Below the pieces are notes generated by a model that was not told the DNA's origin, ran no database searches, and worked only from the letters and a program-made list of their open reading frames with translations. From positions 1 to 64,000 of the forward strand of contig BPJZ01000018.1 in assembly GCA_026004875.1 (NCBI GenBank): a stretch of DNA of 64,000 bases, given 5' to 3'. The position numbers were made by a program, and so were the translations under genes. This document shows, piece after piece, positions 42,000 to 52,034 of the stretch. Each line of letters opens with the position of its first letter. Positions within the stretch are counted from its first letter, which is position 1. Source of the stretch: Candidatus Poribacteria bacterium (GTDB lineage Bacteria > Poribacteria > WGA-4E > GCA-2687025).

Positions 42000-42927
42000 G
42001 CAGCGGTTCCCCCTCTACGGTTGGATTGGGCTGGCGCTGACTCTGGGAACGCTCGGCTGTACGGCTTACACCCGTTTTGTTCCCAATGAGGGCTTCCCGT
42101 ACCACGTAGCCCGGTACACCACAGCGCTGGCCTGGTGGGGGTATATTCTCTTCGTAGACGCTTGGTTGTATCGGCTCCAGGGCAGTTCGCTGCTCCGGGG
42201 CCGGCGCCGGATGTTCTGGATCATGCTCCCCGTTTCAGTGATCGTCTGGTGTTGGTTCGAGTTTTACAACTTTCACCTTCGGAATTGGCATTACGAGGGC
42301 CTTTCGCCCCACCTTTGGGAGCGTTGGTTGAACATGCTTGTGGCCTTCGCGACGGTGATTCCTGGGGTGTTCCTCACCGTCGAGTGGCTGGAGGCGGTTG
42401 GTCTGTTCCGGCGCTTGCGGGCGCCGAGGCTGCGAGTCTCTTCGACACTTCTCTACCTTCTGGTCCTTGTGGGCGTGGGGTGTGTCGTCCTTCCGCTCAT
42501 GTTCCCTGAGGAGCGTGCCCAGTACCTCTTTGCGCTGGTGTGGGTCGGATATGTGTTCCTCTTGGATCCGATCAACTACGCAAACGGTTATCCCTCCCTG
42601 CTCGGGGAGCTTGAGCAGGGGCGGTTAACCCGGCTGGCGACCCTTTTTGTCGGGGGATTGGTCTGCGGGATCTGGTGGGAGTCTTGGAACTGGTGGGCAC
42701 CGACCAAGTGGGTTTACGACGCGCCGTTTACGCCCAGAATTCGCCTCTTTGAGATGCCGTTTGCCGGGTTCTGGGGGTTTGGGCCATTCGCTTGGGAGTT
42801 GTATGCCGTTTGGCACTTCTTCCGGCTGGTCTTTCGGTCTAGCCAAGGCGGAGAGGTGAAGCACCCTGTGCTCCTGGAGGCGGACGGTCCCGGGGACGGG
42901 GGCAAGCTCCAACGGGACGAGCGATGA
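41992..42927 (+). CDS. Uncharacterised polytopic membrane protein
   Basis: A 311-residue protein with about eight hydrophobic segments rich in Trp and aromatic residues (ALAWWGYILFVDAWLYRL, MLPVSVIVWCWFEFYNFHLRNWHYEG, VGYVFLLDPINYANGYPSLLGELEQG, LVCGIWWESWNWWAPTKWVYDAPF and FEMPFAGFWGFGPFAWELYA). The last motif and the conserved-looking D-P-I-N-Y pattern suggest a real family, but I cannot name it. The start is GTG at 41992, overlapping the DUF4149-like gene; its stop overlaps the methyltransferase start as ATGA. Confidence 0.8.
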   Translation: MDKQRFPLYGWIGLALTLGTLGCTAYTRFVPNEGFPYHVARYTTALAWWGYILFVDAWLYRLQGSSLLRGRRRMFWIMLPVSVIVWCWFEFYNFHLRNWHYEGLSPHLWERWLNMLVAFATVIPGVFLTVEWLEAVGLFRRLRAPRLRVSSTLLYLLVLVGVGCVVLPLMFPEERAQYLFALVWVGYVFLLDPINYANGYPSLLGELEQGRLTRLATLFVGGLVCGIWWESWNWWAPTKWVYDAPFTPRIRLFEMPFAGFWGFGPFAWELYAVWHFFRLVFRSSQGGEVKHPVLLEADGPGDGGKLQRDER

Positions 42928-43652
42928 GAGAAGAGCCGATCTGGAACGAAGACTACGTCCTAGGGGAGATGCCCAGCCCAGAGACGACCGAGGAGGAGGT
43001 CGCCTTTCTCATCGAGGCGCTGGAGCTAGAGCCGTCCGACCGCGTCCTGGACGTGGCCTGCGGTGCTGGGCGACACGTGAAGGGTCTGGCTCAGTACGGC
43101 TGTACGGTGGTCGGAGTGGACCGCTCCGCCGAGCTGTTGGAGATCGCGCGGCGGCACGTGCGGCTTCCGAACGCGTTCTTTTGTCGTGCCGACATGCGGG
43201 CGCTGCCCTTCTGGGAAGCGTTCGACGTGGCGATCTGTTTGTTCGCTTCCTTTGGACTGCTGGACGAGGCGGGTAACCAAAAAGCCCTCGGGGCGATGGC
43301 CGAGAGCTTAAAGCCCAACGGCGTTCTTCTCATTGAAACCTGGAACCCTTACGCGGCCGTGTCCCTGGACGGACGCCGTAACTGGTGGCGCTCCGGCGAT
43401 CGGTTCTACCTGGCTGAGGCGGAGTTCGATCCGATCCTTGGGGTCGTTCGCGATCGACGGACGATCTGGGACCGTCGGAGCGGCGAGCTTCGGGAGTGGG
43501 TTCGAACCACCCGCTTCTACACGCCGCCGGAGTTGGCTCAGATGGCGGCCTCTGTTGGGCTTTTCCCGCTCCGTTGGTTTGGAGACTTTGACGGCTCCGA
43601 GCTCCGATCCGACTCCCCCCGGCTGATCGTAGCGCTGGAACGACGAGAATGA
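42924..43652 (+). CDS. Class I SAM-dependent methyltransferase
   Basis: A 242-residue soluble protein. Motif I is RVLDVACGAGRHVKGLA, motif II VVGVDRSAELLEIARRH, motif III ADMRALPFWEAFDVAICLFASFGLL and post-III LIETWNPY. A C-terminal part with WVRTTRFYTPPELAQMAASVG follows, as in small-molecule methyltransferases. The substrate is unknown. It is coupled by 4-base ATGA overlaps to the membrane protein gene before it and the ABC exporter gene after it. Confidence 0.9.
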   Translation: MREEPIWNEDYVLGEMPSPETTEEEVAFLIEALELEPSDRVLDVACGAGRHVKGLAQYGCTVVGVDRSAELLEIARRHVRLPNAFFCRADMRALPFWEAFDVAICLFASFGLLDEAGNQKALGAMAESLKPNGVLLIETWNPYAAVSLDGRRNWWRSGDRFYLAEAEFDPILGVVRDRRTIWDRRSGELREWVRTTRFYTPPELAQMAASVGLFPLRWFGDFDGSELRSDSPRLIVALERRE

Positions 43653-45454
43653 ACCCGACGCGGGCTTACTTGCGGCTTTTTCGTCCTTATGTGGGATCGC
43701 TGGTGGTAGCCGCTCTCCTCTCAGCGGTGATGACCGCCTTTCAAGGCGGGGCGCTCCATCTGATGGCCGATCTGGTGGACGTCTTCTCGGAGGAAAGGGC
43801 TTATCCGCACACCGTGACGCTTTTGCAGCTGACCCCTTGGCTTCCTGGTGTTTCGGTCACGCTCCGCACTCCGGCCGATCTCATCCGATTGCTCGGAGGG
43901 TCGCTCGTTGCAATTGCCGGATTGGTGACCTTCAAGAGCGGACTGGCCTATGGCCGGAGCGTCCTGGTGCACCGGGTTACCTATCGAGTGGCGATGGAGC
44001 TCCGCAATCGACTCCACGAGCGGATTCTTGCGCTCCCGTTGGGCGTTTTAAGCCGCCAACGGAGCGGCGACCTGCTCGCCCGGGTTGTGGACGATGTGAA
44101 CGTCCTGACGACCAGCGTGCACGCCTTTTCGACGGCGCTCCAGGCGACGGTCACGCTGATCTTCTTTTTGATCTACATGTTCTTAAAGAGCTGGCTGCTG
44201 ACCCTTTGCACGTTGCTGTTTGCCCCGCTCATCGGGTGGGTGATTCATCGCTTTGGACAGCGGATCCGAACGGCAAGCGTTCAGGTGCAAGAGGAGCTCA
44301 GCCGTCTCTCTTCCCGCCTGCAGGAGGACATCCACGGCGTGGAGGTCCTCAAGTCTTTCGGAGCGGAGCAGGCGGAGCACCACCGGTTCCGGGAAGAGAC
44401 GCGGGCAATGTATCGGGCGGTGATGCGCCGCGTCCGGGCGTTTTCGGCACAGGGTCCGCTGGCGGAGCTGCTCCTGACGCTGGGGTTAATGGCCATCTTC
44501 GGCGTGGGAACGTGGCTGATTCTGCGGGGGGACTTGACCTTTGGGGCGCTGGTCTTTCACGTGGGATTAGCCGGAATGCTGGTCGAGCCGGTGAAGACGC
44601 TCAGCCGCTTCAACGCGCTGTTCCAGCAGGGCATCGCTTCTGTAGAGCGAACCGAATCGGTCCTCTCCCTTCCGAGGGAGCCGATGGAGCGGGGCCGGCC
44701 TCTTCGGCGGGTGCGGGGAGAGATCGTTTTTGAAAGGGTGACCTTCCGCTATGCGGAGGACGAAGAACCGGTGTTGCGGGAGGTTTCGTTCCACGTGGCG
44801 CCGGGGGAGACGATCGCTCTGGTCGGCCGCAGTGGGGCGGGCAAATCCACTCTTCTTCGGCTGATTCCTCGCTTTTACGAGCCGACGGCAGGAAGGATTC
44901 TATTGGACGGAGTTCCGATCGCCGAGATCGCTTTGAGCAGCCTGCGGGCGCATGTGGCCGTCGTGCCTCAGCAGACGGTCCTGTTTGCGGCCAGCGTCGC
45001 GGAGAACATTCGGCTTGCCCGCCCGGACGCGACCGACAAGGAGGTGATCGAAGCGGCCCAGCGCGCCCATGCGCACGAGTTTATCGTTCAGCTGCCGCAG
45101 GGGTACCAGACGCCGCTGGGGGAGCGGGGAGTCCGACTCTCCGGCGGTCAGCAGCAGCGGATCGCCCTGGCCCGTGCCTTCTTAAAGGACCCGCGTCTCT
45201 TCCTCCTGGACGAGCCCACTTCAGCGCTCGACTCCGAGTCGGAGGAGCTGATCCGCCAATCGTTCACAGAGCTCCTGCAGGACCGGACGGCGATCGTGGT
45301 CGCCCATCGGCTCTCAACGATTCTTGGGGCCGACCGCGTCCTTGTGCTGGAGGGGGGTCGCATCGTCGAGAGCGGAGATCACCGGACCCTGCTCGCAAAG
45401 GGAGGGGTCTACGCCCGTCTCTTCCGGAGCCAATTTCAGGACGAAGAGAGATGA
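43649..45454 (+). CDS. ABC exporter, fused membrane and ATPase domains (MsbA-like)
   Basis: A 601-residue half-transporter. Residues about 1-320 are a six-helix ABC exporter domain (YGRSVLVHRVTYRVAMELRNRLHERILALPLGVLSRQRSGDLLARVVDDVN, the type I exporter coupling-helix region). Residues about 335-600 are the ATPase: Walker A LVGRSGAGKSTLL, Q-loop VPQQTVLFAASVAENI, signature RLSGGQQQRIALARA, Walker B LFLLDEPTSALD and H-loop VVAHRLSTI. It would act as a homodimer exporting lipids, lipid-linked molecules or drugs. The context with a methyltransferase and membrane proteins does not settle the substrate. Confidence 0.94.
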   Translation: MNPTRAYLRLFRPYVGSLVVAALLSAVMTAFQGGALHLMADLVDVFSEERAYPHTVTLLQLTPWLPGVSVTLRTPADLIRLLGGSLVAIAGLVTFKSGLAYGRSVLVHRVTYRVAMELRNRLHERILALPLGVLSRQRSGDLLARVVDDVNVLTTSVHAFSTALQATVTLIFFLIYMFLKSWLLTLCTLLFAPLIGWVIHRFGQRIRTASVQVQEELSRLSSRLQEDIHGVEVLKSFGAEQAEHHRFREETRAMYRAVMRRVRAFSAQGPLAELLLTLGLMAIFGVGTWLILRGDLTFGALVFHVGLAGMLVEPVKTLSRFNALFQQGIASVERTESVLSLPREPMERGRPLRRVRGEIVFERVTFRYAEDEEPVLREVSFHVAPGETIALVGRSGAGKSTLLRLIPRFYEPTAGRILLDGVPIAEIALSSLRAHVAVVPQQTVLFAASVAENIRLARPDATDKEVIEAAQRAHAHEFIVQLPQGYQTPLGERGVRLSGGQQQRIALARAFLKDPRLFLLDEPTSALDSESEELIRQSFTELLQDRTAIVVAHRLSTILGADRVLVLEGGRIVESGDHRTLLAKGGVYARLFRSQFQDEER

Positions 45455-45464
45455 GCTTAGGGGC

Positions 45465-46197
45465 TCATCGCTTTGGGGCGCGGGAGACCTGACGACGAAG
45501 CCGTTCCATCTGCTCGCGGGCCTCGCGCCGTGCCTGGCGAATCCGTTCTGGGGAGGGGTTCTCCTCCCGGAGCGCTTCGAGGATGATCCCTTCGGCGGTG
45601 ACGAACTCGTCCGCGATGTCCAGCAGCTCCGGGACGATCTCTTGAGGGTACCGTTGTGACTCCGTTGCAGTCGCCGTGAAGAAGATCGTTTGGCCGAACG
45701 ACGATCCCTCCAACGTGAACGGGCAGGTGGACGTTGAGAAAGTGGCAGTAACCGTGCGAACAGATCGCCCCGCTTGTGAAGACGGGGAAGTCCAGAGCGC
45801 GCACCTGCTCCAGGTCGCGCCCAGCGCCGCTGGTGATCAACCCGACCGCGCCGAAGGCCCGGTAGGTGGTACACATCACCTCTCCGAAGGTGGCCGCCAC
45901 GGGTGGGTCGTCCAGGTCCTGGAAGACGACGACCGCCGGTCCGTCCAGCTCGGAAAAGCGAGCGATCTGATCGTCTATCGAGGCGTAGGCCTCCCCGCCC
46001 GCTGGAGGCATGCTCGCCCGAAAGGCCGCCGTTGAGGCAAAGCCGACCATCGGCGGCAGCTCCGGAAAGCAGGCCCGAATCCGGGCGTCCATGTACCCCT
46101 CCGTCCGAGGGCGAACCTCGAACAGCTCGATCAGATTGCAGATCGTCGGCGTGTCGTACCGTCGCAATCGTTCCAGGTGATCTTGGCTCAGGGGCAT
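45465..46197 (-). CDS. RraA family protein (frameshifted)
   Basis: About 244 residues after repair. The ATG at 46197 begins [26 protein letters not shown] and continues with [40 protein letters not shown] and [32 protein letters not shown] one-base shift near 45655 then joins it to [20 protein letters not shown]. The GDxxGVTTVP and DL motifs are those of the RraA/demethylmenaquinone methyltransferase-like fold, which includes HMG/CHA aldolase-type lyases and RNase E regulators. The frame is otherwise clean. It converges on the ABC exporter, with a 10-base gap. Confidence 0.85.
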
Positions 46198-46258
46198 CCG
46201 GGGCTCCTCTCTGCTTCCTCGATGCGACTTTGCGAGCGGTTCCAAAGGGGCACAAAAA

Positions 46259-46346
46259 TGGTGCCGGAGGTCGGACTCGAACCGACACGGCCGTAAAGGC
46301 CAGAGGATTTTGAGTCCTCCGCGTCTACCAATTCCACCACTCCGGC
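46259..46346 (-). tRNA. tRNA-Leu (anticodon CAA)
   Basis: On the minus strand the acceptor GCCGGAG (46346-46340) pairs with CTCCGGC. The anticodon stem GAGGA/TCCTC encloses CTCAAAA with anticodon CAA. A long variable arm (class II, as in Leu) follows, then the T arm CGGTTCGAGTCCG. The 3' ACCA is encoded (46262-46259). Confidence 0.97.
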
Positions 46347-46598
46347 ACCGGCCTTCCATGGAGATTTTGCCACAAAACCTCCTTCTGGACAAGAGAACTC
46401 CAAAGAGAGAACGCGCCTTGAATTTCCGCCTCTATTAGTCCGCGCCGCGCTAAAGGCGGAGGAGAGGAGACGGCTCTTCGTCTTTGGGCCGTTCGTCCCG
46501 TCCGTTTGCCGAGACCAGAGGGCTTCGCTTGTCGGCTTTCTGGGCTTCCGGCTACGCTTTTTTCAAACCACCAACTGAGAACCCCGCAAGGAGCAACC

Positions 46599-47375
46599 AT
46601 GGCATCGGTGGAGATCACTTACATCGGGCACGCCTCCTTCCGGTTCGTTTCGGAAGAAGGGACGACGATCTACATCGACCCTTGGCTGGACGGGAACCCG
46701 CTGGCAGCGATCGGGCTTGACGCAGTGAAACGCGCCGATCTGGTCGTTGTCACTCACGGGCACAACGACCACATTCGCCACGCGTTTGAGATCTGCCAGA
46801 AGACCGGCGCAGCGTTTGTCGGCAACTACGAAGCGGCGTTGGTCGCGCGTGCTCACGGGCTGGATCCAGCTCGTCAGGTTGTCGGCCTGAACCCCGGGGG
46901 TTCTGCCGCCTTCCGGGACGTGCGGATCACCCTCACCCAGGCGGTTCACGCCTCCGGCTCGCTCTCGCCGAACTTAATCTACGGCCCTCCGCCGGAGGGG
47001 CTCTACTTCCACCCGGACGGGGGCGCCTGCGGGGTCGTCCTGAGCTTCCAGAACGGGATCGCCGTCTACCACAGCTCCGATACGGCTCTTTTCAGCGACA
47101 TGCAGCTCATCGGCCAGATGTATCGCCCTCAGGTGGCCATCCTTCCGATCGGTGGGAAGTACACGATGGGCGTCCGCGAAGCGGTCCGAGCGGCCAGCCT
47201 GCTCCGTCCGGACGTGGTGATCCCCTGCCACTACGGGGAGGCGGTCGGTCAGCCGGCAGACGTGGAGCGCTTTCGGCAAGGTGTCGAGCTGCTCTCGGCA
47301 AACCTTGCGGTGGCCGCCCTGGAACCGGGCCAGACGCTCCGGTACACCGCCGCCCATTGGGAGGTTCGGCGGTAG
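46599..47375 (+). CDS. UPF0173-type metal-dependent hydrolase (metallo-beta-lactamase fold)
   Basis: A 258-residue protein. YIGHASFRF, IYIDPWLDGNP and the metal motif VVTHGHNDHIRHA (HxHxDH) are followed by SSDTALFSDMQLIG, VAILPIGGKYTMGVREA and VIPCHYGE (His). This is the UPF0173 layout; the physiological substrate is unknown. The ATG at 46599, after a GGAG motif, fits the family start; the open frame further upstream (from 46506) is not needed. It is convergent with the RNase J gene. Confidence 0.9.
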   Translation: MASVEITYIGHASFRFVSEEGTTIYIDPWLDGNPLAAIGLDAVKRADLVVVTHGHNDHIRHAFEICQKTGAAFVGNYEAALVARAHGLDPARQVVGLNPGGSAAFRDVRITLTQAVHASGSLSPNLIYGPPPEGLYFHPDGGACGVVLSFQNGIAVYHSSDTALFSDMQLIGQMYRPQVAILPIGGKYTMGVREAVRAASLLRPDVVIPCHYGEAVGQPADVERFRQGVELLSANLAVAALEPGQTLRYTAAHWEVRR

Positions 47376-47387
47376 GTTCACAACTGC

Positions 47388-49055
47388 TCAGACGTCCAGG
47401 ACGATGGGGACCAGGATGGGGCGCCGATCGGTGGTCCGTTTGAAGTAGCGACGAAGCGCCAGCCGGATGGACTCCTGAACGGTCTCCTCGTCTGCCAACT
47501 CTTCGGAGTTGAGGCTTCGGAGGACGGCGCGGACCTGGTTTCGGGCTTCGTCCAGGAGGGTCTTTTCGTCCTCCGCGGCCAAAAAGCCCCGCGTGACGAT
47601 GTCCGGGCCGCCCTCGATCTCTCCGGTTTGTCGGTTCAGGACCACTACGACGATCACCATCCCGTCACGGCTCAGCTGCCGTCGGTCGCGCAGGACGACC
47701 TCGTCGAGCCCTTCTAAGAGGCGACCGTCCACCAGCACCCGTCCGATGGGCACCTCGCCGACCACTTCGCAGCGTTCTGGTGTCACCTCCACTCGTTGCC
47801 CATCTTCGATCAGGAGGATGTTTTCGGAGGGGATCGCCATCTCGGCGGCGAGTCGGGCGTGTTGTCGAAGTTGCCGGTACTCTCCGTGGATCGGAATGAA
47901 GTAGCGAGGACGGGTCAGCGCAAGCATCATCCGCAGGTCCTCTTGACTGCCGTGACCGGAGACGTGGATGCCGCTCTGATTGCCGTAGAGGACCTCCGCA
48001 CCCCGCCGGGAGAGGTGGTTCGCCAGGGCGGCGACCTCCTTTTCGTGGCCAGGAATCACCCGGGCTGAGATCACGACGGTATCCCCCTCTTGGATGGACA
48101 GGTGCGGATGGCTGCCATTCCCCAGGAGCCAGAGCGCTGAGAAGGCCTCCCCTTGGCTACCGGTCGTCAGGAGAAGCACCTTCTCCGGCGGTAGCTCGTT
48201 CACCTTTCGCACGTCCACGGTTAGGTTCGCGGGAAGCCACAAGTAGCCCAGTTCGCTGGCCACCTTGACGTTCTCGACCAGACTTCGACCCGTAAAAGCA
48301 ATATATCGCCCGTGCTCGGCGGCCAGCTCGATCAACTGTTGAATGCGGTAAAGACTCGACGCAAAGGTCGCTGCGATGAGCCGTCCGCGTGTCCGGTGGA
48401 ACAGCTCCTCGAGCTTAGGCCGAATGGATCGTTCCGGGGGCGTCCAGCCGGGGACTTCGGCGTTGGTGCTGTCGGAGAGGAGCAGCAAAACCCCCCGATT
48501 TCCTAGCTCGGCCAGCCGCCCGATCTCGAACGTTCCCGTCGCCTGGGGGGTCGTGTCCACTTTGAAGTCGGCGGTGTGGACGATCACTCCTGCCGGCGTG
48601 TGGATCGCCAGCGCAAAGGTCCCCGGAATACTGTGGGAGACCGAGAGAAACTCAACCCGAAAGGGGCCCAACGAGATCACCGATCCGGACTGAACTCTTC
48701 GCAAGTCGGCGTCCAGATGAAGGCCGTATTCTTGGAGTCGCGAACGGGCCAGCTCCAGCGTCAGGTCGGAGCCGAAGACCGGTGCTGAAACGTGTTGGAG
48801 GACGTGGGCGATCGCTCCGGCGTGGTCTTCGTGGCCGTGGGTCAAGACGATCCCTCGGAGGGTCGTGCGCATCCGTCGGAGATAGCTGAAGTCCGGCAGG
48901 ACAAAGTCCACGCCGAACATGTTCGGTTCGGGGAACATCATCCCCGCGTCGATTAAGAGGGCGCTGTCGCCGTACTCCAACAACAGCGAGTTCATTCCGA
49001 ACTCGCCCAATCCCCCTAACGGGATCAGGGATAACCGCGATTCCGAGTCGCTCAT
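47388..49055 (-). CDS. rnj: Ribonuclease J
   Basis: A 555-residue enzyme with combined endo- and 5'-3' exoribonuclease activity for mRNA turnover and RNA maturation. Beta-CASP metallo-beta-lactamase features: LIPLGGLGEFGMNSLLLEYG, IVLTHGHEDHAGAIAHVL (metal site), SVSHSIPGTFALAIHTPAG, LLLLSDSTNAEVPG, LLTTGSQGEAFSAL, SGIHVSGHGSQEDL (His) and FIPIHGEYRQLRQHARLAAEM. A C-terminal domain with RRYFKRTTDRRPILVPIVLDV follows. It overlaps the small upstream gene by 4 bases and belongs to the leuS operon. The organism thus has both RNase J and an RNase E/G family enzyme. Confidence 0.96.
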   Translation of the reverse strand: MSDSESRLSLIPLGGLGEFGMNSLLLEYGDSALLIDAGMMFPEPNMFGVDFVLPDFSYLRRMRTTLRGIVLTHGHEDHAGAIAHVLQHVSAPVFGSDLTLELARSRLQEYGLHLDADLRRVQSGSVISLGPFRVEFLSVSHSIPGTFALAIHTPAGVIVHTADFKVDTTPQATGTFEIGRLAELGNRGVLLLLSDSTNAEVPGWTPPERSIRPKLEELFHRTRGRLIAATFASSLYRIQQLIELAAEHGRYIAFTGRSLVENVKVASELGYLWLPANLTVDVRKVNELPPEKVLLLTTGSQGEAFSALWLLGNGSHPHLSIQEGDTVVISARVIPGHEKEVAALANHLSRRGAEVLYGNQSGIHVSGHGSQEDLRMMLALTRPRYFIPIHGEYRQLRQHARLAAEMAIPSENILLIEDGQRVEVTPERCEVVGEVPIGRVLVDGRLLEGLDEVVLRDRRQLSRDGMVIVVVVLNRQTGEIEGGPDIVTRGFLAAEDEKTLLDEARNQVRAVLRSLNSEELADEETVQESIRLALRRYFKRTTDRRPILVPIVLDV

Positions 49056-49369
49056 TCGCGTTCCTCCTCAGTGGAATCTGCCCCCGCCGCGAGCGCCTCC
49101 CAGAGCAACTCCCGAAGGGCGACAAAAGCGCTCTGAAGGGTTGAGAACAGCTCCGGTAGGCTGGGGGAGCTCTCGTCCAGGGCCCGCAACCGGGCCGCGA
49201 TCGTCTCCAACCGATTCCTCATCTCGGGACGCTTCGGAACCGACTGCAACGCTCGGACGACCCGATTTAGGCAATAAAGCGCCGCCCAATCCCGGTCGAG
49301 CAGAAAACGTTCCGCTCGATCCAACTCGATCGCGGCGATCTGCGCCCATTCCTCCTCGCTCGCGTCCAT
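49052..49369 (-). CDS. Small helical protein of unknown function between leuS and rnj
   Basis: A 105-residue, mostly helical, charged protein (WAQIAAIELDRAERFLLDRDW, YCLNRVVRALQSVPKRPEM, LRALDESSPSLPELFSTLQ). It has no membrane segment or Cys pair. I do not recognise it. It is a real gene by context: 19 bases after leuS, and its stop overlaps the rnj start by 4 bases, so the three genes are read together. A role in translation or RNA decay is a guess from position only. Confidence 0.7.
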   Translation of the reverse strand: MDASEEEWAQIAAIELDRAERFLLDRDWAALYCLNRVVRALQSVPKRPEMRNRLETIAARLRALDESSPSLPELFSTLQSAFVALRELLWEALAAGADSTEEERE

Positions 49370-49388
49370 CGGGGACGGCTCCGACGGC

Positions 49389-51875
49389 TCAGCCGACCAC
49401 CAGATTGATCAGCTTGTCCGGAACGTAAATTGTACGGCGAACCGTCTTTCCTTCCACGTGCCGGCGGACGTTTGGTTCCTGCAGCGCCGCTTCCTGAACG
49501 GTCGTCTCGTCCGCGCCGGCGGGAACTTGAATGCGTCCTCGCACCTTTCCGTTCACCTGGACGACAACGGTTACTCGCTCGCGGACTAGGGCTTCGGGGT
49601 CCGCCTTTGGCCAGCCGGCCTCCAGGACCGAGCCGCTCTTCCCCAGTCGGGACCACAGCTCTTCGGCCAAGTGGGGCGCGAAGGGGTTTAGCAGCTTCGG
49701 GAGCGTCTCCAGACACTCTCGCAGCAACCCTCGCATCGGCTCCGAAAACGGGGGGGTCAGCGTCTGCAGCTGGTTGACGAACTCCATCGTTGCGGCGATC
49801 GCCGTGTTGAACTTGAACCGCTCCTCAACGTCCACCGTGACCCGCTGAATCGTCTCGTGAAGGAGCCGCCGGAGTTCTCGTTCCTCCTCGTCCAAGGCCG
49901 TCGGGTCGTAGTGAGGAGACTCTGCCGCGTGCTCCTTCAACTCGTGGAAGGTGCGCCAGAGACGGTTCAAAAACCGATGGCAACCCTCAACGCCGGTGTC
50001 GCTCCACTCCAGGTCCTGATCCGGAGGCGCCGCAAAGAGCGAAAACAGCCGCGCCGTGTCGGCGCCGTACTTCTCGATCATCTCGTCGGGCGTGACCACG
50101 TTCCCCAGGGATTTGGACATCTTGGCTCCGTCCTTAATCACCATTCCCTGGGTGAACAGATTCTCAAACGGCTCCTCCACCGGTGAGAGGCCCAGGTCGT
50201 ACAGCACCTTCGTGATGAACCGCGCATAAAGCAAGTGAAGGACCGCATGCTCGGCGCCACCGACGTACTGATCGACGGGCATCCAATAGCGGGCCGCGTG
50301 GGGGTCTATCATCCCCTCCTCATAGCGCGGGCAGGTGAACCGGAGAAAGTACCACGAGGAGTCTACAAAGGTGTCCATCGTGTCCGTCTCTCGGCGGGCC
50401 GGCTTGCCCGTCTTGGGGGAGATGCAGTGGACAAACCCCGCGTGCCGCGCCAGCGGGTTTCCCCCCTCGATGCGAAACTCCACATCGCGAGGGTGAACAA
50501 CCGGCAGGTCCTCTTCGGGCACCGGTGTAATTGAGCCGTCCTCTTCGTAGATCACCGGAATCGGGACGCCCCAGTACCGCTGGCGGCTGATCAGCCAGTC
50601 TCGAAGCCGGTAGGTGACGGCCCGTTCGCCGATCTTCTTCTCCTCGAAATAGGAGACGATCTTGGCCATCGCTTCCCGGTTGGGGAGCCCGTCGAAGGGT
50701 CCGGAGTTCACCTGGACGCCGTCTTCGACGTAGGCCTCGGTCATCGTTGCGGGGTCTAGCTCCGTCTCAGGGGGACGAATGACCACTCGTACCGGTAGAC
50801 CGTACTTTCGGGCGAACTCAAAGTCGCGCTGGTCGTGCGCCGGAACGGCCATCACCGCGCCGGTGCCGTAGTCGATCAGGGCGTAGTTCGCCACCCAGAG
50901 GGGCACGATATCCCCGTTGACCGGATTGCGGACGTGAAAGCCGGTGAAGATGCCCTCCTTTTCGGCCGCTTCGTCCATCCGTTTTTCGAGGCTCTGGCGG
51001 CGCATCTCCTCGACGACAGGCATCACCCGTCCGGCGTGCTCCGATTTCGCCACGACTTCGTCTAGGAAGGGGTGCTCCGGCGCCAAGGACATAAAGGTGA
51101 CGCCAAAAACGGTGTCCGGACGAGTCGTGAAGACCCGCATGATCTCGCCCGTCTCAACGACCTGGAAGTCGATGTACGCCCCCTCGGAGCGGCCGATCCA
51201 GTTTCGCTGCTGGACGATGACCCGCTCCGGCCAGCCCTCGAGTCGATCCAAGTCATTGAGGAGACGTTCGGCATAGGCGGTGATCTTAAAGTACCACTGC
51301 TCCAGGCGGCGCTTGACGATCGGAGCGCCGGTCCGCCAGCCACGCCCGTCGATGACCTGTTCGTTGGCCAGGACCGTCTGGTCTACCGGGTCCCAGTTGA
51401 CCAGTCCTCCCTTTCGGTAGGCCAAGCCCATCTCGTACATCTTCAAGAAGAGCCACTGGGTCCACTTGTAGTAGCCCGGGTGGTGGGTGGAGAGCTCACG
51501 CCGCCAGTCGTAGGCGATCCCAAGCTGGTTGAACTGTCGCTTCATGTGTCGGATGTTCTGCATGGTCCAGTCGGCGGGATGGACCTTCCGCTGGGCGGCG
51601 GCGTTCTCCGCCGGGAGGCCGAAGGCGTCCCAGCCCATCGGGTGGAGAACGGCGTACCCCTGGGCCATTTTGTACCGCGCCAGCACGTCCCCGAGGACGT
51701 AGTTCCGAACGTGGCCCATGTGCAGGTTCCCCGAAGGGTAGGGGAACATCTCAAGGAGGTAGAACTTCCGTTTCGTCGGGTCCTCCTGAGCGCGGAACAG
51801 CTCTCGCTCCTGCCAATACCGCTGCCAGCGCGGTTCGATCGTTTGAAAGTCGTACTCGGGCACCCTCTCCGACAT
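49389..51875 (-). CDS. leuS: Leucyl-tRNA synthetase
   Basis: An 828-residue class I synthetase of normal bacterial length. The N-terminus [23 protein letters not shown] precedes [26 protein letters not shown] (HIGH motif as HMGH) and [14 protein letters not shown]. The CP1 editing domain ([34 protein letters not shown]) is followed by GKMSKS-type [23 protein letters not shown] and the C-terminal anticodon-binding part ([14 protein letters not shown]). It is transcribed divergently from the cas operon, with about 230 bases to the cas6 start. Confidence 0.97.
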   Translation of the reverse strand: MSERVPEYDFQTIEPRWQRYWQERELFRAQEDPTKRKFYLLEMFPYPSGNLHMGHVRNYVLGDVLARYKMAQGYAVLHPMGWDAFGLPAENAAAQRKVHPADWTMQNIRHMKRQFNQLGIAYDWRRELSTHHPGYYKWTQWLFLKMYEMGLAYRKGGLVNWDPVDQTVLANEQVIDGRGWRTGAPIVKRRLEQWYFKITAYAERLLNDLDRLEGWPERVIVQQRNWIGRSEGAYIDFQVVETGEIMRVFTTRPDTVFGVTFMSLAPEHPFLDEVVAKSEHAGRVMPVVEEMRRQSLEKRMDEAAEKEGIFTGFHVRNPVNGDIVPLWVANYALIDYGTGAVMAVPAHDQRDFEFARKYGLPVRVVIRPPETELDPATMTEAYVEDGVQVNSGPFDGLPNREAMAKIVSYFEEKKIGERAVTYRLRDWLISRQRYWGVPIPVIYEEDGSITPVPEEDLPVVHPRDVEFRIEGGNPLARHAGFVHCISPKTGKPARRETDTMDTFVDSSWYFLRFTCPRYEEGMIDPHAARYWMPVDQYVGGAEHAVLHLLYARFITKVLYDLGLSPVEEPFENLFTQGMVIKDGAKMSKSLGNVVTPDEMIEKYGADTARLFSLFAAPPDQDLEWSDTGVEGCHRFLNRLWRTFHELKEHAAESPHYDPTALDEEERELRRLLHETIQRVTVDVEERFKFNTAIAATMEFVNQLQTLTPPFSEPMRGLLRECLETLPKLLNPFAPHLAEELWSRLGKSGSVLEAGWPKADPEALVRERVTVVVQVNGKVRGRIQVPAGADETTVQEAALQEPNVRRHVEGKTVRRTIYVPDKLINLVVG

Positions 51876-51978
51876 GGCGTCACCCTCCCTGTTACACCTA
51901 GCAATCTTACCCGCCGGACGCTGAGGGCTTCAAGAGAGCGCTCCTGGTGGCTCATGAACGGTGTTGGGGTTACTTCCC

Positions 51979-52007
51979 TTGACACTTTTGGAAGAGTGTA
52001 CTCAAAG
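51979..52007 (+). promoter_or_regulatory. Possible promoter of the cas operon
   Basis: A perfect TTGACA (51979-51984) is followed after 17 bases by TCAAAG, a poor -10. An imperfect dyad, ACACT..AGTGT, overlaps the spacer (51982-51999). An alternative AT-rich segment, AATGTAAAATG, lies nearer the gene at 52055-52065. A promoter in this leuS-cas6 interval is expected; the exact one is uncertain. Confidence 0.4.
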
Positions 52008-52018
52008 CGTATGCAGTA

Positions 52019-52034
52019 GTCTCGTGATCGAGAC
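52019..52034. promoter_or_regulatory. Operator-like dyad before cas6
   Basis: GTCTCGTGATCGAGAC is a perfect 6-bp inverted repeat around TGAT, 75 bases upstream of the cas6 start and just after the possible promoter. No T-run follows. It could bind a regulator of the cas operon; none can be named. Confidence 0.45.
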
